From Pristionchus mayeri (taxonomy: Eukaryota > Nematoda > Chromadorea > Rhabditida > Neodiplogasteridae), in NCBI GenBank assembly GCA_036245805.1, contig BTRK01000006.1, positions 38,072,901 to 38,136,900 on the forward strand: a stretch of DNA of 64,000 bases, given 5' to 3'. Shown piece by piece: positions 10,873-21,500 of the stretch (positions within the stretch are counted from its first letter, which is position 1; the number at the start of each line of letters is the position of its first letter). The notes below the pieces were generated by a model. The model worked only from the letters and a program-made list of their open reading frames with translations. It was not told where the DNA came from and did not search any database. The position numbers and the translations under genes are program-made.

Positions 10873-13749
10873 ATGGGACAAGTGACCACTCTGCTCGTGA
10901 CCACACTGCTAGCAGTGACTTTCGCCGCACAGAATGGTATGTTTTCATACAATTTCTAAATTTTCTGTAATTTAATTCCATATCGGGATTCAAGTTCACG
11001 TCTGGGTTGCACTAAAACCCGAATATTATTGGAGTGCGATGCCAAGGTAGTCGTTGCAGGCAAACCTTTGCCCACTGACGGCATCCGGGTGTCGCTCAGT
11101 CCCAATGCGGCCACTATCCAGCGTAAGATCGGGGGAGAAGTGAGCGTGATGTGCACTGCTACTGGAGCCTCGGACGTGGACAACGTTGGGCTGATGTGGA
11201 CCAAGCACAACGGCATCGACAAGTAAGATAATGTAATTAAAAAGCTCTGGATCAAGAAGTGAAATTTTAAGAGAAGTAAAGGCAACCCGTTTATGAAGGT
11301 ATAATATAATAGTTACGTCGTTCATATAATTCAGCTAGACCAATAAGTCTGGAGAGTTCCACACTCTTCTTCGAACCAATTCACTTATGCGATCATATCA
11401 TGTAGAAAAATTAAATCAATGATATTACAAATGCTCTCACTACTGTAGTTCCCCTCGCTTCCTTTCTTCTCTGACTCCTGTCCTTACCTGTGATTAATGG
11501 TCCCTGACTCCGAGTCGCTCCACTTTTTGTGCAACTCGGAACAGTTGGCCCGTCCCAAGAGACATTCGCGTTCATCTATCTCCCTGAAGAGCATATTTAA
11601 AGGCACTTACATACAAACATCACTTTTAGATGTCACACGCGCTCTAATCACATTACACTCATTGTATTTCATGCACTGTATCCATGAAATACTCATGCAA
11701 GACCCAATGTTGAGACCACTCTTTCCGAAAACATGGTTGAAACAGTGCTCATGTTTGCAGGACGGGCAACGTCGTCGTCAAGAAGCTGGACGGGCGTAAT
11801 ATCGTGATGGAGATCGCAAATGCAACTGGTAAGAGGAGACAGAGAGTGGGATTGGGTTACGGGGGAGGACTTGAGACGAGGAATGAGGAATGGAACGAGA
11901 ACACCCACTAGTACGAAATGTGCACGTGCAGGGGGATCATACCTGGAATGTGGGCACATAAGGTTATACCAAAATTAACGGTTTCCAGTGGCGGACAGTG
12001 GCTTCTACCGGTGCACTGCTTCCGCTGACGGACAATTCGTGGAGAGCGCAGTCGACATTTTCTTCCTCAGTGAGTGGTTTTGTCTTCAGAAATGTCAGAA
12101 AAAGGCATTTCTTCAGGCAACTATCCAATTTCATAAAAACGATTCAGAGTAACTGAAATTGTGTTTTAGATAAAGTAAAAAAAGCATATCATGTTACAGT
12201 AGTATCAACCTTCTTTTTTACCTTCTTTACCATGGTAAATCAACAGTATTCTTGCAGACGAGCTTCGCTTCGTGGAGATGAACAACCACCTGGAGCAGAT
12301 TCCTGCCATGACCACGGTGAATATATCCTGCCGCGTTAACAAGGTCGAGGGAGAGAAGCTGAAGACGACCTGGACCAAGTATGGAGAGCCCATCCCTGCC
12401 GATGGTCAGTCAACTCATAAACGTTATCCATTACCCAGGTTAAAATTATAAAATTAATTACAATGGCTGTTGATTGGGGGGGGGGGGTTCATGTGCTTCC
12501 AGTTCATCAATCAGCCATTGTCACTTTTTACTCGAGGGATCCTTCCATTCATTCTCAATTTCGCACTTCCAACAATAAATATTGTATTTTAGGAGCCAAA
12601 TACGGTTTCTACGAGGGCGGGGCCATCTTCGCCATCAAGGACTTCGATGTGCTCTCTGACCCTGGGGAATACGTGTGTCGTGTGGAGAATCTGACGACGG
12701 GCACGAAGATCAAGCAAATCATCAACGTCGGTGAGTGAATTATCACCATCATAGTTGCCCAACACTGGCGGCGAAGTGTTTTCAGACCATGACCCCCTAT
12801 TCATGGTTCAGCACTGCTCCCCTCGATTTGAGGGGAGCAGTGCTGAAAGACGTATAGGGGGTCATGGTCAAAAAAAGGTTGGTAGGTCAATGGTAGGTCG
12901 AGACTTGTTACCGTACCCAATCGATCATACAGTACCACCAGATACCGTATACCACTACCGTAACCCGATTATCGCAAACTAACTTTATTTTTAAAAGTCC
13001 TGGTACCGTGTCCAATCGATTGTACAGTACCCAACTCACTACCGTAACCCAGTTCCATGGGTCAGATCCAGTTCCTTGGGTCAAACAATTTTCTAAAATT
13101 TTCAAACATTTTTCTAAAAATCCTAAATAGATTATAAAATGATTCTACAGTAACGAGAGGTATGGTAGGATAATTAAAAAAAAATTTACTATCGATTTTA
13201 AATTTTTAGAAAAATGTTTGACCCAAGGAACTGGATCTGACCCATGGAACAGGGTTACGGTAGTCAGTTGGGTACTGTACAATCGATTGGACACGGTACC
13301 AGGACTTTTAAAAAATAAAGTTAGTTTGCGATAATCGGGGGTTACGGTAGTGGTATACGGTATCTGGTGGTACTGTATGATCGATTGGGTACGGTAACAA
13401 GTCTCGACCTACCATTGACCTACCAACCTTTTTTTGACCATGACCCCCTATACGTCTTTCAGCACTGCTCCCCTCAAATCGAGGGGAGCAGTGCTGAACC
13501 ATGAATAGGGGGCCATGGGGGTCGCCGCCGGCGTGGGCAACTATGATCACCATTCTTCTTTTCTATAAAAATAAAAAAGAAATGGTCAGAAGATAAGAAA
13601 GAATGCCTAAAAAGTTAATACAAAAGTAGATGTATGGTATGATCTTTCCTAATCTCTCTCTTCAAGGTGGTCATCAGAATGCGCGTCGTGCGACGTGCGT
13701 CAACCACTGCTCCAGATTCTGCAGTGAGATGTTCCCATTCAAGCATTGA
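10873..13749 (+). CDS. Secreted two-immunoglobulin-domain protein (zig-type), 247 aa
   Basis: Exons 10873-10936, 11060-11222, 11761-11828, 11989-12069, 12258-12404, 12593-12730, 13667-13749; phases agree and give 248 codons with stop. Signal peptide at residues 1-19 (MGQVTTLLVTTLLAVTFAAQ). Ig domain 1 at about 28-125 has the B-strand Cys (VSVMCTATG), Trp (LMWTKH) and F-strand motif DSGFYRCTA. Ig domain 2 at about 127-220 has VNISCRV, TTWTKYG and DPGEYVCRV. The tail is basic with three extra Cys (ATCVNHCSRFC) and no TM or GPI signal. Length and layout match the secreted two-Ig ZIG proteins of C. elegans, which maintain axon position, but no one-to-one orthologue can be named. The last intron carries a 796-bp foldback transposon that begins 19 nt after the donor. 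Confidence 0.85.
12750..13545. mobile_element. hAT-like foldback (palindromic) non-autonomous transposon
   Basis: 796-bp element, almost wholly palindromic (arms about 12750-13120 and 13190-13545), ends CATAGTTGCCC / GGGCAACTATG. It is flanked by perfect 8-bp duplications ATCACCAT at 12742-12749 and 13546-13553. An 8-bp target duplication and CA...TG ends fit hAT elements. No transposase reading frame. Each arm carries its own perfect hairpin (see 12809-12845). Confidence 0.85.
12809..12845. repeat. Perfect 16-bp-stem hairpin in the element arm
   Basis: CAGCACTGCTCCCCTC, loop GATTT, then the exact complement. A further stem formed by GACCATGACCCCCTAT (12785-12800) and its complement just downstream encloses it. 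The mirrored copy lies at about 13460-13500. Confidence 0.9.
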
Positions 13750-13864
13750 TTCCAGCACCGTATATCCCAATCTAATCTGCCCTCCGTGCCTTACTCTAAC
13801 TTATCTGTTTCCTTCCATCCATGTATCTTTCACGTTCACATTACATGATAAGCATTTATCAACT

Positions 13865-13870
13865 AATAAA
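13865..13870 (+). terminator. Poly(A) signal AATAAA of the two-Ig gene
   Basis: AATAAA 116 nt after the stop codon of the two-Ig gene, in the gap between two convergent genes. Nothing else is recognised between here and 14115. Confidence 0.55.
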
Positions 13871-14115
13871 GATGATACGTTTCTAAGGCAAGAAATAGAT
13901 GAGACCGGGCGAATGAGAGGATGAATGTACAGACAAAGCGACTTGAGCGTATCGAATCTCTTCTAATATCTTATTAGTCACCGCACGCAATAATGATTAG
14001 GTGGAAGTGCTATAGGTCACAGACCCGATCTGTGAGGACAAGCAATGCTCTGTACCTGCTACTTTTCCTAAACTTGGAGAGAGAAATACTCGGGAAGAAC
14101 AGAGAGGGACGAGTA

Positions 14116-17100
14116 CTAGCAGATGTTGCATGAGAGTGGACAGTGGGGTATCATAAAGTTGGCGTTCCGTTCACATTCTCCGTTGTGCGCCCAGAAAGTG
14201 CAGTACTTGTGCGCGTTATCGCAACCTGAAAGATAGAAAAATTATTCTGCTGTCAGGAAGACCAATCTCACTGTGTACTATTTTCATCGCAAACGGAGAA
14301 AAAGCTGAAAAAATAGTGGTGAGATGTTTGCATCTCTACCTATCAGCTTTTTCTCTCGTACCTTCTCTGGGCAGGGGCGCGAATACGTCCTCAATCTGCT
14401 CTTGGCAGCTCCTGCAGCTCTTCTGGCAGTGTGGACGCATCCAGAACGGGTTCTTATCGCACTCTCCCAAGGCAGCCCAGAAGCGACAGTGGTCGGAGTA
14501 GTCCTGCAAGGGAACACTTCAACCATGGTGATTGACTTCATGACTTCGTGGTAATAATGATGTCCTCCGTTTCTCAACAATTCTATCATCTTGAGAGTAT
14601 GTTCAGTTATAAAACAAAGGAAGCAAAAGAAGTATTGAACGAGCCCTGCAAGGATCAGACGTCGTCGTCGTTGGCCTCGGAGTGGTCGTTGTCCGTCGAG
14701 TGGACTGCAATCGGGCAGATTCATCAACGACTTCCCCTTTATCTCACCTTTGCCGTCGTCTTCTTGGACGTCGTTGACGTCGATCGAACCTTCTTGAATC
14801 CGTGCTTTCCCGTCGTTGTCGTCGTCGGAGCAGGTGTCGTGGTAGTCTGAAGAGCACGTTAGAGAAGAACCATCCTTCACTTCCACAATTGTCAAGCTAC
14901 TTCAAATTATGCCGAGTTGTCTTGTCATAAACGGCGAAATATTTCTAGTGCCAATTATGTAATACTACGTCTAAACGCGAAAAATTCGTGTAAAGAAGGT
15001 TCTACTGTGGTTGAGGTGGTGGTTGGTCTTGGAGTGGTAGTCGTAGTGGTGGTGGTCGTTGTTGTTGTCGTCGTCGTCGTTGTGGTTGTCGTCGGCAGGG
15101 TACAGTTTACTCCGGTCGATACGCAGTGCTCCGCCTCCGCCACTGAATGAAACCGTTACGAAATCTGTAGCATTTCAGTTTCATAAGGAAAATTTACAGC
15201 ATTTTCACTTGAATAGGAGTATTCTTTCAAGTGAGTAAACTACTCAGATGCAATCGAAATAAGGATGATGCTCAACTAACATCTGCATTCGCAGGTGCCG
15301 CAAGTCTTGGCGCAGTTCACCCTCATCCAGTACGGATTCGTGTCGCACTCGCCGGCGACCGCCCAGAAGCAGCACAACTGCAAGTAGTGAATCGTCACAG
15401 CAATGTAGTGCGAAATGCGAGTCATCTCAACTTCATGTCGCACATCCTTCGCTGATGCTATGAGAAAATGAGAGAAATGAAGGCGATTCCCCTACTCCGA
15501 ACTCTAATACCCAATAACCCCATCTCTTACTCTATGGCTGTCCTCGCATTTCATCGGGGGCTTTGGCGAAGTCTTCAAGGAGAGTAGCTTCGTGGGCGCT
15601 GGAGGAGGATGGGGCGTCGTGCGAGGCGGCTGCGTCGCGTTCTTGAGCACCCGCTTATCGAGCTGATTGTGAACAAGATTGCTATTAGAAAAATTGACAA
15701 AAAACAAGAAAATGAAGTATTATTACCTTCCTCTTCTTCATGGCTCGTTCATTCGTTGAGTGCTCGAAGACGAACTCCTTGTTCAGCTCCAGTTTCCTCT
15801 GCTTCAACGTCGTGGGTGGTCGAGGAGTGGAGTGAAACTGAAAGTGAGGGTATACTAGACGACTCCCTCCCTCTCACCGTTGCATTCACTTTCTCCCTCC
15901 TCCTCTCGTGAGTCTCCATCAGATCCTCCATCTTCAGCCTTATCGACGTCGTTGTCGTCGTCGGCTCACTCGTCGTCACCAACGATGGCACCATCGTGAT
16001 CTGCACTTCAGTGGCTAGTGCTGGAGCGGGAGACGTCGTCGTTGAGGTGGAAGTAGTCGTAGGAGCCAATGTAGTGGTCGTCATCTTAGATACTTTTCTG
16101 GTTGTCGTCGGCAGTGTACGAGCAGCCGCAGTAGTTGAAGGTCGTCGGGTCGTAGTTGACGTTATCCTTAGTGGCGCCTTCGTCGTCTTCTTGAGTTGTT
16201 CTATGGTGAGTAGGGATGCCTTAACAGTCTCATTGAGGAACACGGGAGCACTGGGGAAGGCCGGATGAGTGATGTGATGGGCAGGGCGGGGAGTCGTCGT
16301 TGGCTTCGAGGAGACAGGAGGGAGGGGCTTGACGACGGTGAAGCGGGGATTCAGAAGTTCCTTCACTTTGTGGGCGTTCTCGAATAGTTTCTCCTCTTCA
16401 GGAGAGATCTCAGTATCAACAGCAATGGTGTGCACGCTGACAGGGTCGTGTAGGGCGGTCTCACCTCCGAGAATCGAGTTGGTCACCTCGATCTTTGAAT
16501 CCGAAACGTCCTTCGCGTCGAAGTTGAACTCGAATTTCGGAGGAGTGACTTCGAGTATCTTTGGGGACTTCGTCGGGGCAACCGTTGTCTTCGTCAGCTT
16601 CAGAAGAGGTGCCTTCGATGGTGTGGGCGCCGCACTAGTCGACGTCGGCAGAATTTGCGTAGTTGGCGTTTCGGTTGTCGTCGTAGCTGTCGTGGACGTC
16701 GAGGTCGTTGAAGAGGAAGACGATGTAGATGAGGTAGAGGGCGAAGTCGTCGTTGCCGGCGTCGTCGACCTCTTGGGATGCGATCCCTCGAAGAAAGCTG
16801 CGGCATTGAAAGGGAGAGAGTTCGAGGTTGGTGATGGAGGGGGGAGAGTGGAGGGAGGACGACGGAAGGATTGACGGGGAGAGGCGAATGCCTGAGGGAG
16901 AAGAGAGGGCATGAAGAAGGCTCCGAAACGGAAGCGAAGCTCGTCGATGCACAACAGAGGAACTGCAAAAGATGAACTGTCTCTAAGAATTTTCGTGTTT
17001 CCCACGCCATCCGTTACTTCATTTCCGGAATTCCGCAAAATGAAATCACATAGAGAACATGAGGTATGGGCCGTTCGAAATTATCGATCTGAGCTGAACT

Positions 17101-18559
17101 TACTGGGAAAGCAGCCGATGTTGACATCGAGTGAGTTCTCCTTCACTTCGATCGCACAGGCAGTTCTCGGTATCTGCGTGGGCGGAGTCTCGGGACAAAG
17201 TGAGCAGTTGAGTCCCTCTCGCTCGTCCATGAAGGTGATCACGGCACCGTCGTTCATGTTGACTGACGAACCTGGAATGGGGCAAATCTATTTGAATGAG
17301 ATCATCGTTCAATAACCTTCAATATTATTCTGCCTTAAATTTTTGTTCTTAGATGCAATGGAATAGTAGGTATGTGAAACTAATCCTTCCGTCATTGCAA
17401 CAAGAGAATAGTCTCATTTCTTCGCATCAAACGAGAGCGCACGCTCAAGAGACGGAAAGACCTTGCCAGGAATTCAAATGAAGTAGTTTCCAAGTGCTCT
17501 CTGACTCAGGAATGCAACTTTTTCCGCCTTTTAACTGGTCTCTCTCTCATTCGTGCCCAATCACACCTAAGATTGATGGGATCTTCATTGGAAAGGGCGG
17601 GGGGGGAGGCAAATTAATCGGAATCACTCCCATTTGGCACCGCTTCTCCTATTAGTCCTTGAGATCAAGTGTGAGAAAATGAGTGCGAGTCTATGCCCTG
17701 TACTCGCCTCGTTGCTATTCTATCGCCCCCCCCCCCTCTCTCAAGACTATCCAAACACCTTGGGGGTAGATCCTGTAAGTTCAGATATCCATGCAAGAAA
17801 TAACGAGATTTACGCAAATATTGCTACCCTTCACTCCACTAGATACACTCTCGCCCCTTGTTGGATCAGTCTTCAGGGAAGACAAGAACCACGGTTCACA
17901 AAACGATTAAAAGCAAGTTCCCCAAGGTTCATCCAGTGGTCAACGGTTTTCTGTGAAATAATACGTACAGTTAGACATAAGATTTGACACTAAATATGTA
18001 TATTTTTCTTTCCGTGTCCTTTAATCGACTATTCTATTTTTTACAGACATCATTTGAATTCAGACAATGGAATAGTCAATGGCATTGAATTGTTGTGTGT
18101 TTTTGCATTCGAATCTCACTACGGGAGGAATTTCTTTGGATGAAACAAGTCAGACCAATAGATCGGGCAGGAAGGGAAATGGCAAAGGGAGCGATGCAAG
18201 AAACAAGCGAGTTCAAGAAATACACACGCTTCTTCGAGTGTGTATGGAAAGAAGATGGCCAATGATCGAAAAGCCATTGCGGGGCACTATCCATTGCGCA
18301 ATAGGAGGTGATTCATTCGTAAGTTTCTGAATCAAATGCACCGTAAAAATATATGTTCTTAATTCGCATCATATTGAGAAATGACAACAAATACATAGGG
18401 ATATCTTGTTCTAAAAAGCGAAATTCCGCAGTAACATTACTCACAGAGGTAGGCATTCTCCGAGATCCACTTGTAGATATTCGGTGGTTTCTCGACCTCG
18501 AACGGGAGTTCCGATGTCGCCGCATGCAAGGATACCGCAAGTAATAGAATCCTCTCCAT
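14116..18559 (-). CDS. Secreted mucin-like protein with three ShKT domains, 751 aa
   Basis: Exons (minus): 18559-18445, 17271-17104, 16962-15878, 15837-15727, 15662-15531, 15377-15281, 15142-15006, 14846-14748, 14704-14645, 14503-14362, 14225-14116. Signal peptide at residues 1-16 ([16 protein letters not shown]). A Cys-containing N-terminal exon ([10 protein letters not shown]) is followed by a long Thr/Ser/Pro-rich mucin-like region (about 95-650) including a run of about 20 Thr. ShKT domains: about 532-568 ([10 protein letters not shown]), about 667-700 ([10 protein letters not shown]) and about 717-751 ([10 protein letters not shown]), each with the C...C..W/F..GEC..N..M...C...C..C pattern. 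The domain is common in secreted and cuticle-associated nematode proteins; no toxic role is implied. The 14645/14503 junction needs a GC donor to keep frame; all others are GT-AG. Function inferred only as extracellular or surface coat. Confidence 0.8.
15020..15105. repeat. Trinucleotide (GTN)n repeat coding poly-Thr
   Basis: GTC/GTT/GTG units on the plus strand; ACN codons read on the minus strand make the poly-Thr block of the ShKT mucin. A slippage-prone coding microsatellite, so allele length may vary. Confidence 0.8.
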
Positions 18560-21500
18560 CGAAGATTCGATGGCGGTGTGAAGCTGAGAATTGCATTTTG
18601 CAAAGCAAATTTTCGGATAAATAATGGTCGTGGTCAATGGCAAGATAAGGTTTTTGCATCTCACAAATGCTCGAAGACTAAAACACACTGAGAAATGTGA
18701 AAAAAATAGTTAAAAACCCGGAAATACGTGGGAATGTAGGCGTGAACAGATGAGACTAAGTTATGTTGAGGTAAATTGGAATGCAGGTAGGTATCAGCAA
18801 AAACAGAGAGCAAAGTCCGCGATCAGTGTGCATGATGGCAAGTCGAGGTTACGCGATGTCAGCAAGTAAGAGGAGATAATGGAAATAGTGGTGTCTAAAT
18901 GAAGGTGAGAACCAGAACGGAGTAACTGTAGTGAGTTGAAGCTGAGAGATGCGTGACCCGCCCATCCCAAACAGTGGGGAGCGAATGGGATAGGGGTAGC
19001 GAATGCATCCGTTAGAGGAGAGAAGGAGGGAGACAGTATGAAATGAGTGAGGAGGAATTGTATGAAGAGGGAAAGTTGTCATAAGAGGCCTGCCCCTCTA
19101 GACAATGGCAAGACATCGATGCAAGCGGCCAAAAACACGACTTTCACCCTGAAGAAGATCATTCATAAGTGAGGTCGCGCCACCTGGCAAGAGATAAGAA
19201 AAGGACTCGAGAATGGGAAAGACTCGAGAGCGGAGAGGGATGACTCTTCCCTCTATCAATTCTCACTTGAATTTTGTGACAAGCACTCGTCCCTTGAGAG
19301 GCGAATGAAACAAGGGGTCATCGAGGGTCTCGCCTAGATTCATATCACAAGCCTCGCCCTTTTTTAGATCCAATTCCCTCGGGCAATTTTTCACCTGAGC
19401 CTTCGAGTTATTCTAAATTGAGAAACGTATCTCAATTATTCCCTTCCCTAGTGTTCATTCACACACCTCCTCTTCCTTCCTCTTCCCATCAGTAGAGCTG
19501 CCATTCAAGCACACGTTCCTTCCTCTCCTCTTCGCCCCTCCAATTTCACTGCTCCTCTGACCAGGTGAAAGAGCGGCCAGTGGAATGATTGTTGGGTCTC
19601 CCTCTCCCTCCCTCGGGCGAGAATCGAGATGGAGAGAGGGAGGAACCAACTGAAGCTGCGGGATGAATAACGAGCACATTCGGGCTTCACCCCAATACTA
19701 TCATGGTTATCTAGCAAATATCGTTCTCGTGTATATTTTGCTTGTCGCAGATACTACTTCTTCTGACATTCTCGCCTAAGAGATCATCCGCTTAATCCAC
19801 ACCGGGAATCTCACTCTCTATCACAACTCCCCACCCCATTACTACTATCTGCTACTGCTTCTTTTACTCTTCTCCATTCACCGTTTTCGTTCTTCTTCCA
19901 CCCGCAATGAAAGGCAACACCCTGCACTTCCTGACTACCAAATGCATCGAATCTCCTCGAATTCCAACCCGCCCCGCTTATCTTTCCGCCCTGAGTACTA
20001 CTGCTGTAGAGTAGAAATATTTAGCGTCTTCCGAATTACCGCGTAGCCCCATCGCGTGCGTACCGTATCCCCAAGTGGGTGGGCAGGGTTCTGATGATAC
20101 CTTTCGAATGCATCTACCGTATCATTTGCACGACAGATCATCCCCGCCTCCCTCTGTGTATTCTGCCGTTTCCGTTTTGCTTCTGGGTAGGGAGAGAGGG
20201 AGAGGAAGAACACCAAAAAGTCTGTCAGCAGCAAGGTTAATCTCAGATGAGCAAACAACGCCCGTTTATCCTCCTCTTCTCTCTACTCTTCATCCATTCA
20301 TCTCCCATTCGAGATTCCTCGTTCCCCTTTGTCTCTAGTGAAGAGCTGCTCTAAGTGTTCAGATTCCTTCATTTTTGTCCGATTGAGAAGGAGGAAATGC
20401 GAGTTGGCCGTCGCCTCGTTTCGCTTCTCGTCGCTGTCCAAATCCGATTTGAGTTCAATCGGAGGTCGAGAGAGCGAGAGACTCTTTTTGTCTTTCTGGC
20501 GTTTTATCCCGATTGTCGCTTCCAATTACAACAGTGAAGCCCCATAATGAATGGGAGTGAGAGTGCGTGGTGGGCCTTACACTCTCGAGAGGAGGGGGAA
20601 GGGCAGAGAGAGAAGGTCTACTCATATCTACCGCGCGACACTCATTCTCTCCATCTCACATAGTGTAGAGCGGGTTATTAGAATGAGAGTGGGGTGGGGG
20701 GGGGGGAAGTGAGGGACGAAAGACAACACCTCCCCTCTCGCCATGCCTACTGTCGGAGAGAGAGAGAGGCACATTCAAATTGCGCGTGAAATAGTGGCCC
20801 ATTTGCATGCGAGATCTCCCTCGATGCCGCGCCTTTTCAATGAGGCAACGGGAACGATTAGTCGTTTTCCAGTAGTTAATCTCAGACCCGCGGGAAACTC
20901 TTCCCCTCCTTCCAGCTGTTGTACTATGGCGGGTGGCCTCTGCTTCCCTAGATGCACCCTGCAACTCGATATCTCAATTGAATACAAGAATAGTTAAAGG
21001 GAGAGAAAGAGAAGAGTCCACCGCTGCAGTCCTCCTTTCCTTGATTCTTCATCTCAATTCTTCTTTCTGGAATCTCTCACGATCATGCCTCGTTGAGCAT
21101 TGCGACTTGCCGAGATTCAGGCCATTTTTCTCATTTATGGCCAACTTTCCTTTCTCAGCTTCACAATCTCGTTATTTTACCCACCTTTACGTGAATACGC
21201 TGCTTACAGTCGGCTACAGTACCTTTCGCCCTTCTCTCATTCTCTTCCGGTCAATCGTATGCCTTTTTCCTCGCTCGATCTCATGTGTATGTCCAGGCAC
21301 CTTGATCTTTTCCTTATTTGTATACCATTATCATGCATGTTCCCTCCCCCCCCCCCTCTCTCTCTCTTTGCCCCGAGATTGAGCATATGGTGAGGTGCGA
21401 GAGTGCGCGCGTGGATTTGAATGACCACTCACCTTTGCGTTTTCCGCTTCCGAAATCAAATGCTGCTCCTCCCTCTCTCCAAGTAGTGTAAATGTACTGC

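Noticed and set aside
14284..14895. 203-codon minus-strand frame
   Set aside because: Runs across introns in the wrong phase; the ShKT frame in the exon 14503-14362 is clearly the coding one.
15996..16874. Val-rich open frames on the plus strand
   Set aside because: Antisense shadow of the Thr-rich exon of the ShKT mucin: minus-strand ACN codons read as GTN (Val) on plus.
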